DNA of 64,000 nt, taken from CAZSHG01 sp964606695 [NCBI: uncultured bacterium]. Lineage in GTDB: Bacteria; UBP14; UBA6098. The notes beneath the pieces were generated by a model that ran no database searches, was not told the DNA's origin, and worked only from the letters and a program-made list of their open reading frames with translations. The translations under genes were made by a program, and so were the position numbers. Below, piece after piece: positions 24,575 to 33,806 of the stretch (positions are counted from its first letter, which is position 1; every line of letters starts with the position of its first letter). The stretch is taken from contig CAZSHG010000001.1 in NCBI GenBank assembly GCA_964606695.1, positions 1 through 64,000 on the forward strand, in the 5' to 3' direction.

Positions 24575-26590
24575 CTAACTTTTACCCAACTCGAGCACGA
24601 TACTGCCGTTGCCGACAATCCAGGCATGCGATGAATCGAGTATGAAAATATCGTTCAGTGTTTCCTCGCTGAAACCTTCTAACTGTCGATACCAGGTCTC
24701 GCCACCATCGGCGGTATGCAATATATAACCGAATACGCCTGCAATCCAGCCCGTTTCGGTATCCGAAAAGGCCACCGATTTATATACACTCGAACTATGC
24801 ATGGGCAAATCGAGAAGAGCCCAATTGTTACCGCCGTCGGTTGTTTTAATAACAGTTCCCAGATTCCCGCAAGCATACCCCACACTGGAATTGACCATGT
24901 CGATCGACATCAAGGTCTGATCCGTTCCGGAATCGAGCTGGCTCCATGTTTCGCCACCGTCGGTGGTTTTAATTATCACGCCGGTCTGGCCACTGGCAAA
25001 AGCGGTAGTTGCATTGACCACGTCCAAACCGAACAACTCTACCAAAACACCAGATTCTTTTGGCGTCTCCCAGTCTGTAGATTTAAGGACGATACCATTA
25101 CTTCCCACGGCCAGTCCAGCAGAAGCGTCCAGAAATTCTATCTTGTTCAAACGGTATCCATAGAGACTGTCAACCGCAATCCATTCGCCTCCGCCGTCGG
25201 TTGTTTCCAGAATAGTAGCGAAGGTATCTATTGCTCCGTTGTAAGAGAATCCCACCGTCCAGCCGTTATTCTCGTCGGTGAAATAAATATCCTGCAATGA
25301 CCGCGAGGTGTTGGCGTCCTGATGAAGCCAGGTTAATCCGCCATCCGTGGAATGAGCAATACGACCGGATTTGCCAACAAGCCAGCCCTCCATATTTGAA
25401 ATGAAATAAATCCCGTTCAGGTTAACTCCACCGAGACCGTAACTTCTGAAATTCCAGGTTTCTCCTCCGTCGTATGTGACTTTTATCGCTCCGGAATTTC
25501 TCGAAGCATCGTTTCCGACAAGCCAGCCTTCGTCTTCATCCAGGAAATTAAGATCGTTAATAACACCGGTAACATCGACATCGATTTCGTCCCAACTCGC
25601 TCCTCCATCGATGCTCTTCATAACTAACCCGTCATCGCCGATAATCCAGCCCAAACTTGGGGAAACGAAATTTATCTCTCCGGGAGTCTTATCTCCCTCA
25701 ATATCGTCTGTAGGCGAGATATTGACCGTAAAATCGCCAATCGCGATATCAAAAATACTCCCGTCGGATATTATTATCCCGTTCTCCTCGTCGAAAGTAT
25801 ATATATCATACCACTTTACGGCGGATTCGATTACCAGCATTTCCCAGCTTCCCGGATCCCCCCCTGCGTCTGAACGGAAAACGTAGAATTCTTCGTCCGT
25901 CTGGAGTGTATCGCAGAGAATATAAATTAAATCCTCATCCGGTGCCCATCCACCGTAAAAATGCATTTTCTCCTGAGTAGCGTAAAGAGTTGTATCCACA
26001 ACGCGAAGAGTCTCGCCGGTTTCGAGGTCTATTACGGCGTAATCTTCTATAAACGTATCGATAAGGACTTCTATATATTCCCAACTCACCCCTTGATCCA
26101 ACGATCTTAGCAACGTTCCTTCATCGCCGCAAATAAATAGAGGATTATCACCTCCGGTGACGGGCGTAATTATATCTTCAAGATCCCCTGAAGGAGCGCC
26201 GGCAGGGAAAGCATCAGTCCAACTCTGACCGTCATTGGTGGTCGTATATAACATCCCGCGTAAACCTATCATAATTCCGCGACTGCCCGCAAAATACATA
26301 TCCGTAGCGTTTCTTTCAGATGAGGGATTCAGGGTTACAATATCCCAGCTGTGTCCCCCGTCGTCCGTCAGATAGACATGTTCGTTATCGGCGCCAATCA
26401 CCGCTTTATTATGCCCCAATGGCCAGATAGCTCCGGGCACTTCAATTTCATTCACATCTACAAGCGACCAATATGTATTATCGGTTACTACGTCGTCGCC
26501 GTTATCCTCCGAACATCCGGCGAAGATGAAAATTGAACTCACTATAAGGACGGATATTGCGAGTTTAAGCTTGTGCCAATTCTGAGTCAT
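24575..26590 (-). CDS. Ycf48-like beta-propeller lipoprotein
   Basis: The 671-residue protein has a lipoprotein signal (ISVLIVSSIFIFAGCSED, cysteine at about 25). The rest is one or two beta-propellers with around ten repeats of the sialidase/Ycf48 turn, such as DDGGHSWDIV, NDGQSWTDAF, DGGASWDEI, DGGETWNFR, DGGETWSQL and DGGNNWALL. Ycf48 helps photosystem II assembly in cyanobacteria; in heterotrophs like this one such proteins are surface or periplasmic propellers of unknown use, so no photosynthetic role is implied. GGAG precedes the ATG and a good promoter lies 45-73 bases upstream. Confidence 0.88.
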   Translation of the reverse strand: MTQNWHKLKLAISVLIVSSIFIFAGCSEDNGDDVVTDNTYWSLVDVNEIEVPGAIWPLGHNKAVIGADNEHVYLTDDGGHSWDIVTLNPSSERNATDMYFAGSRGIMIGLRGMLYTTTNDGQSWTDAFPAGAPSGDLEDIITPVTGGDNPLFICGDEGTLLRSLDQGVSWEYIEVLIDTFIEDYAVIDLETGETLRVVDTTLYATQEKMHFYGGWAPDEDLIYILCDTLQTDEEFYVFRSDAGGDPGSWEMLVIESAVKWYDIYTFDEENGIIISDGSIFDIAIGDFTVNISPTDDIEGDKTPGEINFVSPSLGWIIGDDGLVMKSIDGGASWDEIDVDVTGVINDLNFLDEDEGWLVGNDASRNSGAIKVTYDGGETWNFRSYGLGGVNLNGIYFISNMEGWLVGKSGRIAHSTDGGLTWLHQDANTSRSLQDIYFTDENNGWTVGFSYNGAIDTFATILETTDGGGEWIAVDSLYGYRLNKIEFLDASAGLAVGSNGIVLKSTDWETPKESGVLVELFGLDVVNATTAFASGQTGVIIKTTDGGETWSQLDSGTDQTLMSIDMVNSSVGYACGNLGTVIKTTDGGNNWALLDLPMHSSSVYKSVAFSDTETGWIAGVFGYILHTADGGETWYRQLEGFSEETLNDIFILDSSHAWIVGNGSIVLELGKS

Positions 26591-26634
26591 GTTATCTCCT
26601 TACTAAGAAGCCGTTCAAACATAGTCAATATATC

Positions 26635-26663
26635 AATATATACCTCCGTATCCTGGTAGTCAA
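26635..26663 (-). promoter_or_regulatory. Promoter of the Ycf48-like lipoprotein gene
   Basis: On the minus strand TTGACT (26658-26663), 17 bases, TATATT (26635-26640), close to the sigma-70 consensus. The leader would be about 38 bases and contains the GGAG before the ATG at 26590. Confidence 0.65.
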
Positions 26664-26786
26664 TGTTTTTTTGTGTTTTATATGAACGGTAAAGAAAAGA
26701 GCGTTTTTTCAAAATTCAATCGTTCTTCGAAACTAATTATTCCATTTAACGATATGTCCTTACGCAATTTTTCCGGGCGATAGGGC

Positions 26787-26817
26787 TTGACAAACAGGTG
26801 TGTTATTCGTTTATTAT
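26787..26817 (+). promoter_or_regulatory. Candidate promoter of the dapA-dapB operon
   Basis: A perfect TTGACA -35 box (26787-26792) is followed by an AT-rich stretch with TATTAT at 26812-26817 (19-base spacing) or TTTATT at 26810-26815 (17-base). The transcript would start about 35 bases before the dapA ATG at 26860. Confidence 0.55.
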
Positions 26818-26859
26818 TTATATTGTATTTTGGGATTAAATGGAATTAGGTGTTATTCA

Positions 26860-27729
26860 ATGTTTAACGGCACAACAGTAGCGTTAGTTACGCCCTTCAA
26901 ATCGAACGGCGAAATCGATTATGAGACGCTTCGATCTCTGGCGCAATTTCACCAAAAATCAGGAACCGATTGTATTCTGCTTGCGGGTTGCACCGGTGAG
27001 AGCTTTACGCTCGGCGACGAAGAGAGAATCGATATGTTGAAATCCGTCCGGGATAAAATCGGCGATTCCATGCCGCTTATTCTGGGAACCGGGGCATCAT
27101 CGACGAAAGTGGCGGTTCGAAGGACGACGGAGGCCCTCGAAGCCGGCGCGGACGGCGCACTCGTTATTACTCCCTTCGGCAACAAACCGAGCCAGCACGC
27201 CCTTGTCGATTACTTCCGCGAGGTTGCCGATATAGGATTGCCAATTATTCTTTATAACGTCCCGGGGCGGACGGGAACGACTATTTTACCTCAGACGGCC
27301 ATCAAGCTTGCCAAACACCCAAATATCGTGGCGATTAAGGAGGCTTCGGGTTCATTGGATGCAGTCGCGGAAATCATCGCCGGATCGAACCTTGTAGTCC
27401 TTTCAGGCGACGATTCCCTTACCGTCCCAATGATATCTATCGGCGCAAAGGGAGTCATTTCGACAACGGCTAATCTGCTCCCCCGATACTTTTCGGAAAT
27501 GGTATCCGCCGCGTTGCAAGGCGATTTCAAAAAGGCCGCCATACTCCATCTTAAGCTTTTTCCCATTATGAAAGCGCTTTTCATCGAAGGCAATCCCGTT
27601 CCATTGAAAACCGCGATGGCGTTTGCGCAACTTATTCCAGAACCTATCTTCAGACCTCCTTTGGCCGGCATTTCTGAATCCAACTTAACCAAATTGAAAA
27701 TTAAATTAGAAGAATACGGTGCGATTTGA
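26860..27729 (+). CDS. dapA: 4-hydroxy-tetrahydrodipicolinate synthase family protein
   Basis: DapA condenses pyruvate with aspartate semialdehyde in lysine and diaminopimelate synthesis. The start at 26860 (MFNGTTVALVTPF) matches the family; an in-frame ATG 60 bases upstream adds an unlikely tail. The protein has 289 residues, a TIM barrel with Schiff-base lysine 160 (NIVAIKEASG), tyrosine 132 (LYNVPGRTG) and arginine 137. Two residues of the E. coli catalytic triad differ: Thr44 is Cys (GCTGES) and Tyr107 is Gly (TPFGNKPSQ). The coupled dapB gene argues for the DapA role, but another member of the DapA/NAL superfamily is possible. Confidence 0.88.
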   Translation: MFNGTTVALVTPFKSNGEIDYETLRSLAQFHQKSGTDCILLAGCTGESFTLGDEERIDMLKSVRDKIGDSMPLILGTGASSTKVAVRRTTEALEAGADGALVITPFGNKPSQHALVDYFREVADIGLPIILYNVPGRTGTTILPQTAIKLAKHPNIVAIKEASGSLDAVAEIIAGSNLVVLSGDDSLTVPMISIGAKGVISTTANLLPRYFSEMVSAALQGDFKKAAILHLKLFPIMKALFIEGNPVPLKTAMAFAQLIPEPIFRPPLAGISESNLTKLKIKLEEYGAI

Positions 27730-28511
27730 GTATCAAACTTGCAATTAACGGTTCAGCTGGAAGAATGGGCAAGATGCTGGTAACACTTGCTCAAAAAGAC
27801 GAGAGATTCTCGATTACGGCGGCTCTGGAAAAGGAAGCTAATCTATTCCTTGGTTCCGACGCTGGATTAACGGCCGGAATTAGCCAGATAGGCATTAATA
27901 TTACGAAAGAGGCTTCCGATTTCGACGTCATAATAGATTTCAGCGATCCCTACGGGACTCTCACCGCCCTGGATTTAGCTCTGGATAAAGGCTCTGCGCT
28001 TGTTGTCGGGACTACAGGTCTCGACGATTCGACAATCGAAATATTAAAAACCGTTTCCGAAGAAATCGGCATTTTTATTGCGAGTAATTTCTCTCGCGGA
28101 ATTGCACTGTGCAAAGAAATTTCCGCCAGAACAGCTACCGGACTTCCCAATGCCGACATCGAACTTGTCGAAGCCCATCACAGAAACAAGATCGATGCCC
28201 CCAGCGGAACCGCCCTGGATTTAGCTCGTGGACTTGCCGCGACCCGCAAACTCGATTTCGATGAGCAGGTTATTTACGGAAGAAAAGGCCGCACCGGACC
28301 CCGGGAAGCTGACGAAATAGCGATAAATACAATCCGTGGCGGTGGAATCGTCGGCGAACACAGAATTATATTTGCTTCGCCTTTTGAGACCGTTGTTATC
28401 GAACACCGGGCTATTTCGCGAGCGCTATTTGCCGCGGGTGCATTGGACGCCGCTGAATTCGTTTACGGCAAAAAAGGCTTTTTTGATATGAATGATCTTA
28501 TAAACAATTAA
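27726..28511 (+). CDS. dapB: 4-hydroxy-tetrahydrodipicolinate reductase
   Basis: DapB reduces the DapA product with NAD(P)H. The 261-residue protein starts with TTG, which overlaps the dapA stop (TTGA). It has the nucleotide-binding loop NGSAGRMGKML (about 7-17) and the family signature EAHHRNKIDAPSGTAL (about 140-155), which includes the catalytic histidine and lysine. The TTG start and the lack of a free ribosome binding site suggest translation coupled to dapA. Confidence 0.95.
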   Translation: MSIKLAINGSAGRMGKMLVTLAQKDERFSITAALEKEANLFLGSDAGLTAGISQIGINITKEASDFDVIIDFSDPYGTLTALDLALDKGSALVVGTTGLDDSTIEILKTVSEEIGIFIASNFSRGIALCKEISARTATGLPNADIELVEAHHRNKIDAPSGTALDLARGLAATRKLDFDEQVIYGRKGRTGPREADEIAINTIRGGGIVGEHRIIFASPFETVVIEHRAISRALFAAGALDAAEFVYGKKGFFDMNDLINN

Positions 28512-28525
28512 TATTCAGGAGCATT

Positions 28526-30376
28526 GTGAAAAAACAAAGTATGTTACTACTATTTTTAATCGCGGGCGCGATACTGGCGCAATGGCCTGCCCCAAGCGGG
28601 CTTGTTGCTTATTCATTTTTCGAGGATCACATCACACTCGAATGGACACCTCCCCCGCCGATCATCATCTCCGATACCCTCATATACGACACCGGCCCCG
28701 GTGGAGGTGGGATAGATCTGGACAGCGGAATGTGCGCAGTGAGATTCACTCCAGCCGAAGAATGTAGTATCCTCTCAGTTCAGTTCAGACTCCAAGCAAT
28801 GCTGGGAATAAGGGCGATTAACCTGAATATGTATGGCGTCAACGCCCTCGGATTGCCCGATTATTCCGACGTCGTTCTACCCACCAGATACACTTCAGCG
28901 ACCGTCGGCTGGAACATAAGCGACGTCAGCGATGCGGGAATAGTCGTTGACGACGAATTCTTTGTAAGGATTTCCAAAGGCGATACGCTCCCAGAGATGC
29001 TCCTTATCGCCGATGACGAGATTAATCCCTCCGATCCGAGATCGTATCAATACCATTACATGTATGGATGGAGACAGCTTGCGGGGGATCTCCTGGTTCG
29101 CATCGAAGTCCTGTATAGGGATTCCGGCACCAGAGCAACTCTCGTCGGCACGCCTGTAAAATCTACGTTTGAACTCGCACCAGAACATCTCGGCGGTTTC
29201 TCCGAACCATACCATCCCGCTCCAACGCCACGGTTAAGGCCGACGGAATCGACTTCACTGATTACGCCCTGCACCTACAGCATTTATAAATCGGGCACTT
29301 ACGGCCCCCCGCTACCCTTTTATGCTACGGTTCCCGGAAGCGTCACAACCTTCGATGATTATTCCGTTACTCCCGGCCACACGTATTATTATACGATCAA
29401 AGCCGATTACGACAGCGGAGCCGCGCATAGCCCCCCATGCGATACCGTCGCGGGGACGGCCTACGAAAGCGTCGCTTCTCTGGTTTACGATACGCTACGC
29501 TACGACGACGGCGTTCCATCGGCGGGAGTTACATTCCCCGGCGCCGTTATAGCCAACAAATTTCACGTCGATAATAGATGCAAACTCCTCGCCCTGGATT
29601 ATCATGTCAACGCGGCCGGCTTCGGTTCGCCTAAATTCTATTGGGACGAGGGCGACGAACCGGGCGAAGACATCCTCGACTACGGTGATTACCTTCTCGG
29701 TTCAACCGGTTGGGCGAGAATAAACGTCGCCATGGAGAATATCATCCTCGACGGCGATTTCTACATTGGAATCGAGATGGACGCTATGCTCGGAATATCC
29801 CTGGAAAACTATCATACCGGATATGCATGGGACTACCCGCCCGGCGGCCCCTGGAGTCAAATCCCCGATACTATTTATTACATCCGAGCTTTGATTCAAT
29901 ACGCCGACAGCAATGCATATTATCATCTTTATCCCGGCTGGAATGCGGTAAGTCTGCCGATAATCCCTCATGGAGGATTATCGCCTTCGGTCGCCTTCCC
30001 GACTGCGGAATTCATATTCGACTGGAACGCCGATTCGATGGGCTATATCGTGCCGGAAAACCTCGCGCCGGGACAGGGCTATTTCATTTATGTCCCGGAA
30101 GAAGTCAGTTATTCTGTTACCGGCGTCCCCATCCATTTATATACCCTGATGAATGCCGGACCGGGATGGGAATTCATCGGCAGTCTATCAAAATACGACG
30201 GTGTCGATACTACGGGAATATCCGAAACACCGGACGATATAATTAGCCATAGGATATTCTATTATTACGATAGGTCTTCGGGTTCCGGGAATTATCAAAT
30301 AAAAAGGAAATTCATGCCCGGCGAAGCTTACTGGATACTATTCGACGACGAAGGCCTGTTTGAACTAAGAGAATAA
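28526..30376 (+). CDS. Secreted multidomain protein without a recognisable sorting tail
   Basis: The start is GTG with CAGGAG 6 bases upstream. A signal peptide (MKKQSMLLLFLIAGAILAQ) is followed by a fibronectin-III-like segment (about 20-45, PSGLVAYSFFEDHITLEWTP), a beta-rich domain with cysteines (about 65-210), a second fibronectin-like segment (about 250-310, TYYYTIKADY), another beta domain (about 325-465) and a GWN-type module (about 470-560, LYPGWNAVSLPIIPHGG). It ends in GLFELRE with no T9SS-type tail although the following gene has one. 616 residues. Function unknown; probably extracellular or periplasmic. It is 14 bases after dapB and 12 before the next gene. Confidence 0.8.
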   Translation: MKKQSMLLLFLIAGAILAQWPAPSGLVAYSFFEDHITLEWTPPPPIIISDTLIYDTGPGGGGIDLDSGMCAVRFTPAEECSILSVQFRLQAMLGIRAINLNMYGVNALGLPDYSDVVLPTRYTSATVGWNISDVSDAGIVVDDEFFVRISKGDTLPEMLLIADDEINPSDPRSYQYHYMYGWRQLAGDLLVRIEVLYRDSGTRATLVGTPVKSTFELAPEHLGGFSEPYHPAPTPRLRPTESTSLITPCTYSIYKSGTYGPPLPFYATVPGSVTTFDDYSVTPGHTYYYTIKADYDSGAAHSPPCDTVAGTAYESVASLVYDTLRYDDGVPSAGVTFPGAVIANKFHVDNRCKLLALDYHVNAAGFGSPKFYWDEGDEPGEDILDYGDYLLGSTGWARINVAMENIILDGDFYIGIEMDAMLGISLENYHTGYAWDYPPGGPWSQIPDTIYYIRALIQYADSNAYYHLYPGWNAVSLPIIPHGGLSPSVAFPTAEFIFDWNADSMGYIVPENLAPGQGYFIYVPEEVSYSVTGVPIHLYTLMNAGPGWEFIGSLSKYDGVDTTGISETPDDIISHRIFYYYDRSSGSGNYQIKRKFMPGEAYWILFDDEGLFELRE

Positions 30377-30388
30377 AAAGGGAGAAAT

Positions 30389-31357
30389 ATGAGAAAAATA
30401 ACATTCCTGATTGCGATATCCTTGATTGCAAATGCCGCGTTCGCAGGAATGATAATGGGCACCCTCATCGCCCCTGGGACACCGACGGATACGGCCTATG
30501 TCTTCGTCTTCCACGATTTCTCAACGCTGATGGATACCGCTTTCTTCTGGACTACGACGGTTCCCCCCGACTATGATTTCGTCTTCGATGACCCGGCGAT
30601 AATAGACGACTACGATTATAATGTCATGGGATTGATCCCCTCGGGCTTGATGCCGGAAAGCGGAGACCCCGCCGGACAGTATCCGGATAATCCATTCAGA
30701 ATTAGCGGCGGTCTGATAACAGGCGTGGACGTCGAATTAGCCGAAACCGGCGGTGTCGATGGACGGATTACCTACAGCGGCGGTTCGGATTCACTCAAGA
30801 TCGATTTCTATAACCAATATCCAGTGTTATTCGGAGGTTCGCCCTCTCTCGATGGAACCTGGCCGGTAACCGATACCGGATTTACTCTGGATAGTATCCC
30901 CTCAGGTACCAAAACCGCCATCGCGTGGTCGGATGTGAACGGAAACGACATGTGCGATACAACAGGCTTCGTGGATGAACCACATGCCTGGTTTAGTAAC
31001 GACATGGAGGGAATTTTCATTGTCGGCGGCGGAGTAAATATGGAAATCGACTTTAACCTCGATCTCGGTGAGGTAGCTGAAAGCGAAAGACAACCTACCG
31101 ACTTTGGAATAAGATGTTTCCCAAATCCGTTTAATTCCACCGTTTCAATTCTGGTAGCCAGTAACGGTAAACCGTTAGAAATTGAAATATACGACGCCCT
31201 GGGTAAACTGGTCGATAGAGTCGCAGAGAGGGAGGCTTTCACCGGGTTTTCACTGTTGCGCTATAATCCGCCCGAAAATATGGCTTCGGGTGTTTATCTG
31301 GTCAAAGCCACAAGTGGCAAAATAACAAAAACGCAAAATATAGTTTACACGAAGTAG
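30389..31357 (+). CDS. Secreted protein with T9SS-type C-terminal sorting domain
   Basis: A signal peptide (MRKITFLIAISLIANAAFA) precedes a beta-rich passenger (about 20-235, with GRITYSGGSDSLKIDFY and TAIAWSDVNGNDMCD), which resembles carboxypeptidase-regulatory-like or transthyretin-like domains. The tail from about 240 (CFPNPFNSTVSILV, LEIEIYDALGKLVDRV, ENMASGVYLVKA, ending NIVYTK) is the Por/T9SS sorting type. AAGGGAG precedes the ATG. The 322-residue product is likely surface-bound and may act with the protein encoded just upstream. Confidence 0.85.
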   Translation: MRKITFLIAISLIANAAFAGMIMGTLIAPGTPTDTAYVFVFHDFSTLMDTAFFWTTTVPPDYDFVFDDPAIIDDYDYNVMGLIPSGLMPESGDPAGQYPDNPFRISGGLITGVDVELAETGGVDGRITYSGGSDSLKIDFYNQYPVLFGGSPSLDGTWPVTDTGFTLDSIPSGTKTAIAWSDVNGNDMCDTTGFVDEPHAWFSNDMEGIFIVGGGVNMEIDFNLDLGEVAESERQPTDFGIRCFPNPFNSTVSILVASNGKPLEIEIYDALGKLVDRVAEREAFTGFSLLRYNPPENMASGVYLVKATSGKITKTQNIVYTK

Positions 31358-31366
31358 AGGTCGATT

Positions 31367-31819
31367 ATGTTCACAAAAATCCTTTATCCAACCGACTTTT
31401 CGGAAAAATCGAAGCACGCTCTCGAGATGGTTAAAAAACTCAAAGAGGCCGGAGCCGGAGAAATCGTTCTGGTTCATTGTGTAGATATTCGAGAAATAAA
31501 TACCATGGCCGAGATGGAGGGATTCTCCTCACTGCAATACGACAATATCCTCGACGAAGTCCGTGAAGAACTCCACAGAAAAGCCTCTAACAGTATCGAG
31601 AAAATATCGAATGACTTAAAAAGCAACGGATTCAAGGTTGAAGAGCGTCTCGTAGATGGCATTCCATATAAAGAAATCCTGCGAATTGCCGAAAAAGAAA
31701 ATGTGGACCTTATCGTAATGGGTTCTTCCGGGAAGGGCTTATTAGCCGAGGTTGTACTTGGATCGACTACCGATAAGGTTGTTAGAGAAGCCAAAGTCCC
31801 GGTAATTATCGTAAAATGA
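31367..31819 (+). CDS. Universal stress protein, UspA family
   Basis: The 150-residue cytoplasmic protein has the Usp fold: N-terminal strand MFTKILYPTDFSEKSKHAL and the C-terminal ATP-binding pattern G-x2-G-x9-G-S/T (GSSGKGLLAEVVLGSTTDKV, about 122-141), so it belongs to the ATP-binding class. Such proteins respond to starvation or energy stress. GAGG precedes the ATG. It is 9 bases after the secreted-protein gene and 32 before the sensor-kinase-like gene. Confidence 0.94.
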   Translation: MFTKILYPTDFSEKSKHALEMVKKLKEAGAGEIVLVHCVDIREINTMAEMEGFSSLQYDNILDEVREELHRKASNSIEKISNDLKSNGFKVEERLVDGIPYKEILRIAEKENVDLIVMGSSGKGLLAEVVLGSTTDKVVREAKVPVIIVK

Positions 31820-31851
31820 TCCTCTCACAAAATTTCTAAGGGAGCATAACA

Positions 31852-33735
31852 ATGAAGAAAATCGAAGCTATCTTTGTCTTCGACAAAGATAAAGCGAGGA
31901 TTAATAAGGTCAAAAAGGCGATTGGAGATAGATATGAAATTAAAGTTATCTCCAAATCCACCGATATTCCTGAAGAACTCGAGGATTTAGCCGGTATAAT
32001 CGTCGATCCGGAAACCAAAGAGGAACTTTCCGCCCTTGTTATAGATATCCTCAAACAAAAAAGGACGCCCGTTTTCGTTTGGGCACCCATTGGTAAACCG
32101 CCTTCGGCATGGGAATATAGCCTGCCGGTAAAGGTTCTACAGGCTCCTCCTTCCGTTCGTAGTATTACTGAAGGAATACTACCGGTGCTGGAATCGGATA
32201 GATATAAACTCATTATCCTGGCAACCACAGACGACAGACTCACTAACGAACTCGCTTCGGGATTGATAGAAAAGGGCTACGAAGTGAAAAGAGCCCTCGA
32301 TAGAAACAGGCTTGAAGAGCAAATTAAAGAATACCGCGATGAAGCGGCACTGATATTCGCCGATCTCAAATTTGCCCAAAATCTGGCTGAAAAAGGCGAT
32401 ACCGGCCCAAAAATTCCTCTCGTTATTAACGTTCCCGGTAGTCTCGGATCATCCTCCAACCCCATTAAAATCGAACCTTACGTTACGCTGGTAAATTCAG
32501 GTATGCGACCGAACTCTATAGTGGATACAATCGAAAACGCTCTCATCAGTGGCGAGAAGGAAATCCTAAAAGAAGCCGCAATCATGATAAGGCAAAAGGA
32601 AGCGCTTCTATCGAATCAAATGATAGAACGATTACTGAGCCTTCTCGTCGAAGAAACCGAGAGGGAGATTAACGAGATCCGAACCGAGGAATTCAATGTC
32701 CTCAACGCGCGCACGATGGGATTGATCGACGAATTCTTCGATCTACTCACGGAAGCCGGAGAGAAAGCCCACATACTTTTCGAAGCGCTCGATACCCCGG
32801 AGTTGGAGGAAGAGGTTTTCGAAATCAAGCATAAAATGAGTTCCGCGCGCGAAATCCTGGACGCCCTTCAATCCGTGGATTGGTATAGATCCTACAGCGC
32901 CCCGGAACCCATCGCCGTTAGAAAACTGGTAGCGCAGGCTATCACCGTTATGAAAGCTAATCGGCGCCGAAAAAACATCGAATATGTCGTTAACACGAAA
33001 GATAGCAGTATAACGGTCTGTTCGAAAAGCCAGCTTATCGAAGTTCTGGTAAACATATTCACCAATTCCTATGAGGCCTTCGACAGGGGAGGCAAAATCG
33101 AGGTAACGACCAGCTCCGATCCCCAATGGAACTATATCGAAATACACGACAACGGACCTGGAATACCGAAAAAAGCTATCGATAATATCACAAAACCCTT
33201 CTTCACGACCAAATCTGCGGCGCATAACGGTATTGGGCTTACCGTGGCGAGAGGAGTCATAGAAATGCACGGCGGCGAACTCGAAATCGAGTCCGATGAA
33301 GATGGAACCACGGTCAGGTTCTCGTTGCCACGAGTCAGGGAGGGTAAAGCGCTAATAGACAAATCCGAGAATCCCGATATCATGCTTATCGCGCCCAAAA
33401 AGAGCCTTAGCTTCCTTCAGTCTATGCTCGCAAAATACGCCTTATCCGTCGTGGCCTACGACAACGTGGGTGAAGCTATCCACGCGGCAAAACGTATGTC
33501 GCCGGGACTGATTTTAATCCAGGCAGGACTCAAATATATGGACACCAGCGCGGTGAGAATGCTGGCGGGAGTTAAGGGCGAAGCTCAACTCGTTCTACTC
33601 GACCCACAGGGCAAATTGCCACCGGGAATCAACGGACTCGATTCAGTCATCAGGGGCACATATCCCGCACATCATCTGATATCGATAATAAGCGAATTCC
33701 TGAAAGAAGAATCTCCCGTCGCGTCTGTTACCTGA
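31852..33735 (+). CDS. Sensor-kinase-like protein with three degenerate receiver-like domains
   Basis: The 627-residue protein has no membrane helix. Residues 1-115 and 117-228 look like receiver folds (first: VFDKDKAR and IIVDPETKE; second: LIFADLKFAQ) but lack the KP pair of a working receiver. A helical linker follows (about 230-350). A HATPase domain lies at about 365-500, with N box IFTNSYEAF, G1 DNGPGIP, F box PFFTTK and G2 GIGLTVARGVIEMHGG. A third receiver-like domain (about 505-620) has Gln in place of the phospho-Asp (LILIQAGLK). No HExxxP phospho-acceptor box is evident; the nearest histidine is in EIKHKMSS. It may bind ATP and act as a scaffold or use an unusual acceptor. GGGAG precedes the ATG. 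Confidence 0.85.
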   Translation: MKKIEAIFVFDKDKARINKVKKAIGDRYEIKVISKSTDIPEELEDLAGIIVDPETKEELSALVIDILKQKRTPVFVWAPIGKPPSAWEYSLPVKVLQAPPSVRSITEGILPVLESDRYKLIILATTDDRLTNELASGLIEKGYEVKRALDRNRLEEQIKEYRDEAALIFADLKFAQNLAEKGDTGPKIPLVINVPGSLGSSSNPIKIEPYVTLVNSGMRPNSIVDTIENALISGEKEILKEAAIMIRQKEALLSNQMIERLLSLLVEETEREINEIRTEEFNVLNARTMGLIDEFFDLLTEAGEKAHILFEALDTPELEEEVFEIKHKMSSAREILDALQSVDWYRSYSAPEPIAVRKLVAQAITVMKANRRRKNIEYVVNTKDSSITVCSKSQLIEVLVNIFTNSYEAFDRGGKIEVTTSSDPQWNYIEIHDNGPGIPKKAIDNITKPFFTTKSAAHNGIGLTVARGVIEMHGGELEIESDEDGTTVRFSLPRVREGKALIDKSENPDIMLIAPKKSLSFLQSMLAKYALSVVAYDNVGEAIHAAKRMSPGLILIQAGLKYMDTSAVRMLAGVKGEAQLVLLDPQGKLPPGINGLDSVIRGTYPAHHLISIISEFLKEESPVASVT

Positions 33736-33756
33736 TAAAAAAAGTCGGTTAGAAAC

Positions 33757-33784
33757 AAGGCGGCCCTTTTCGGGGCCGCCTTTT
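33757..33784 (+). terminator. Bidirectional rho-independent terminator
   Basis: A perfect 10-base stem (AAGGCGGCCC / GGGCCGCCTT) with a 6-base loop and T residues on both strands. It separates the plus-strand sensor-kinase-like gene from the converging minus-strand membrane protein gene. Confidence 0.88.
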
Positions 33785-33806
33785 GTATTTATGCGGTTAC
33801 ATACAT

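Noticed and set aside
24575-26590. Photosystem II assembly role of the Ycf48-like protein
   Set aside because: The family name comes from cyanobacteria; nothing else here points to photosynthesis, and the turn motif is common in secreted propellers.
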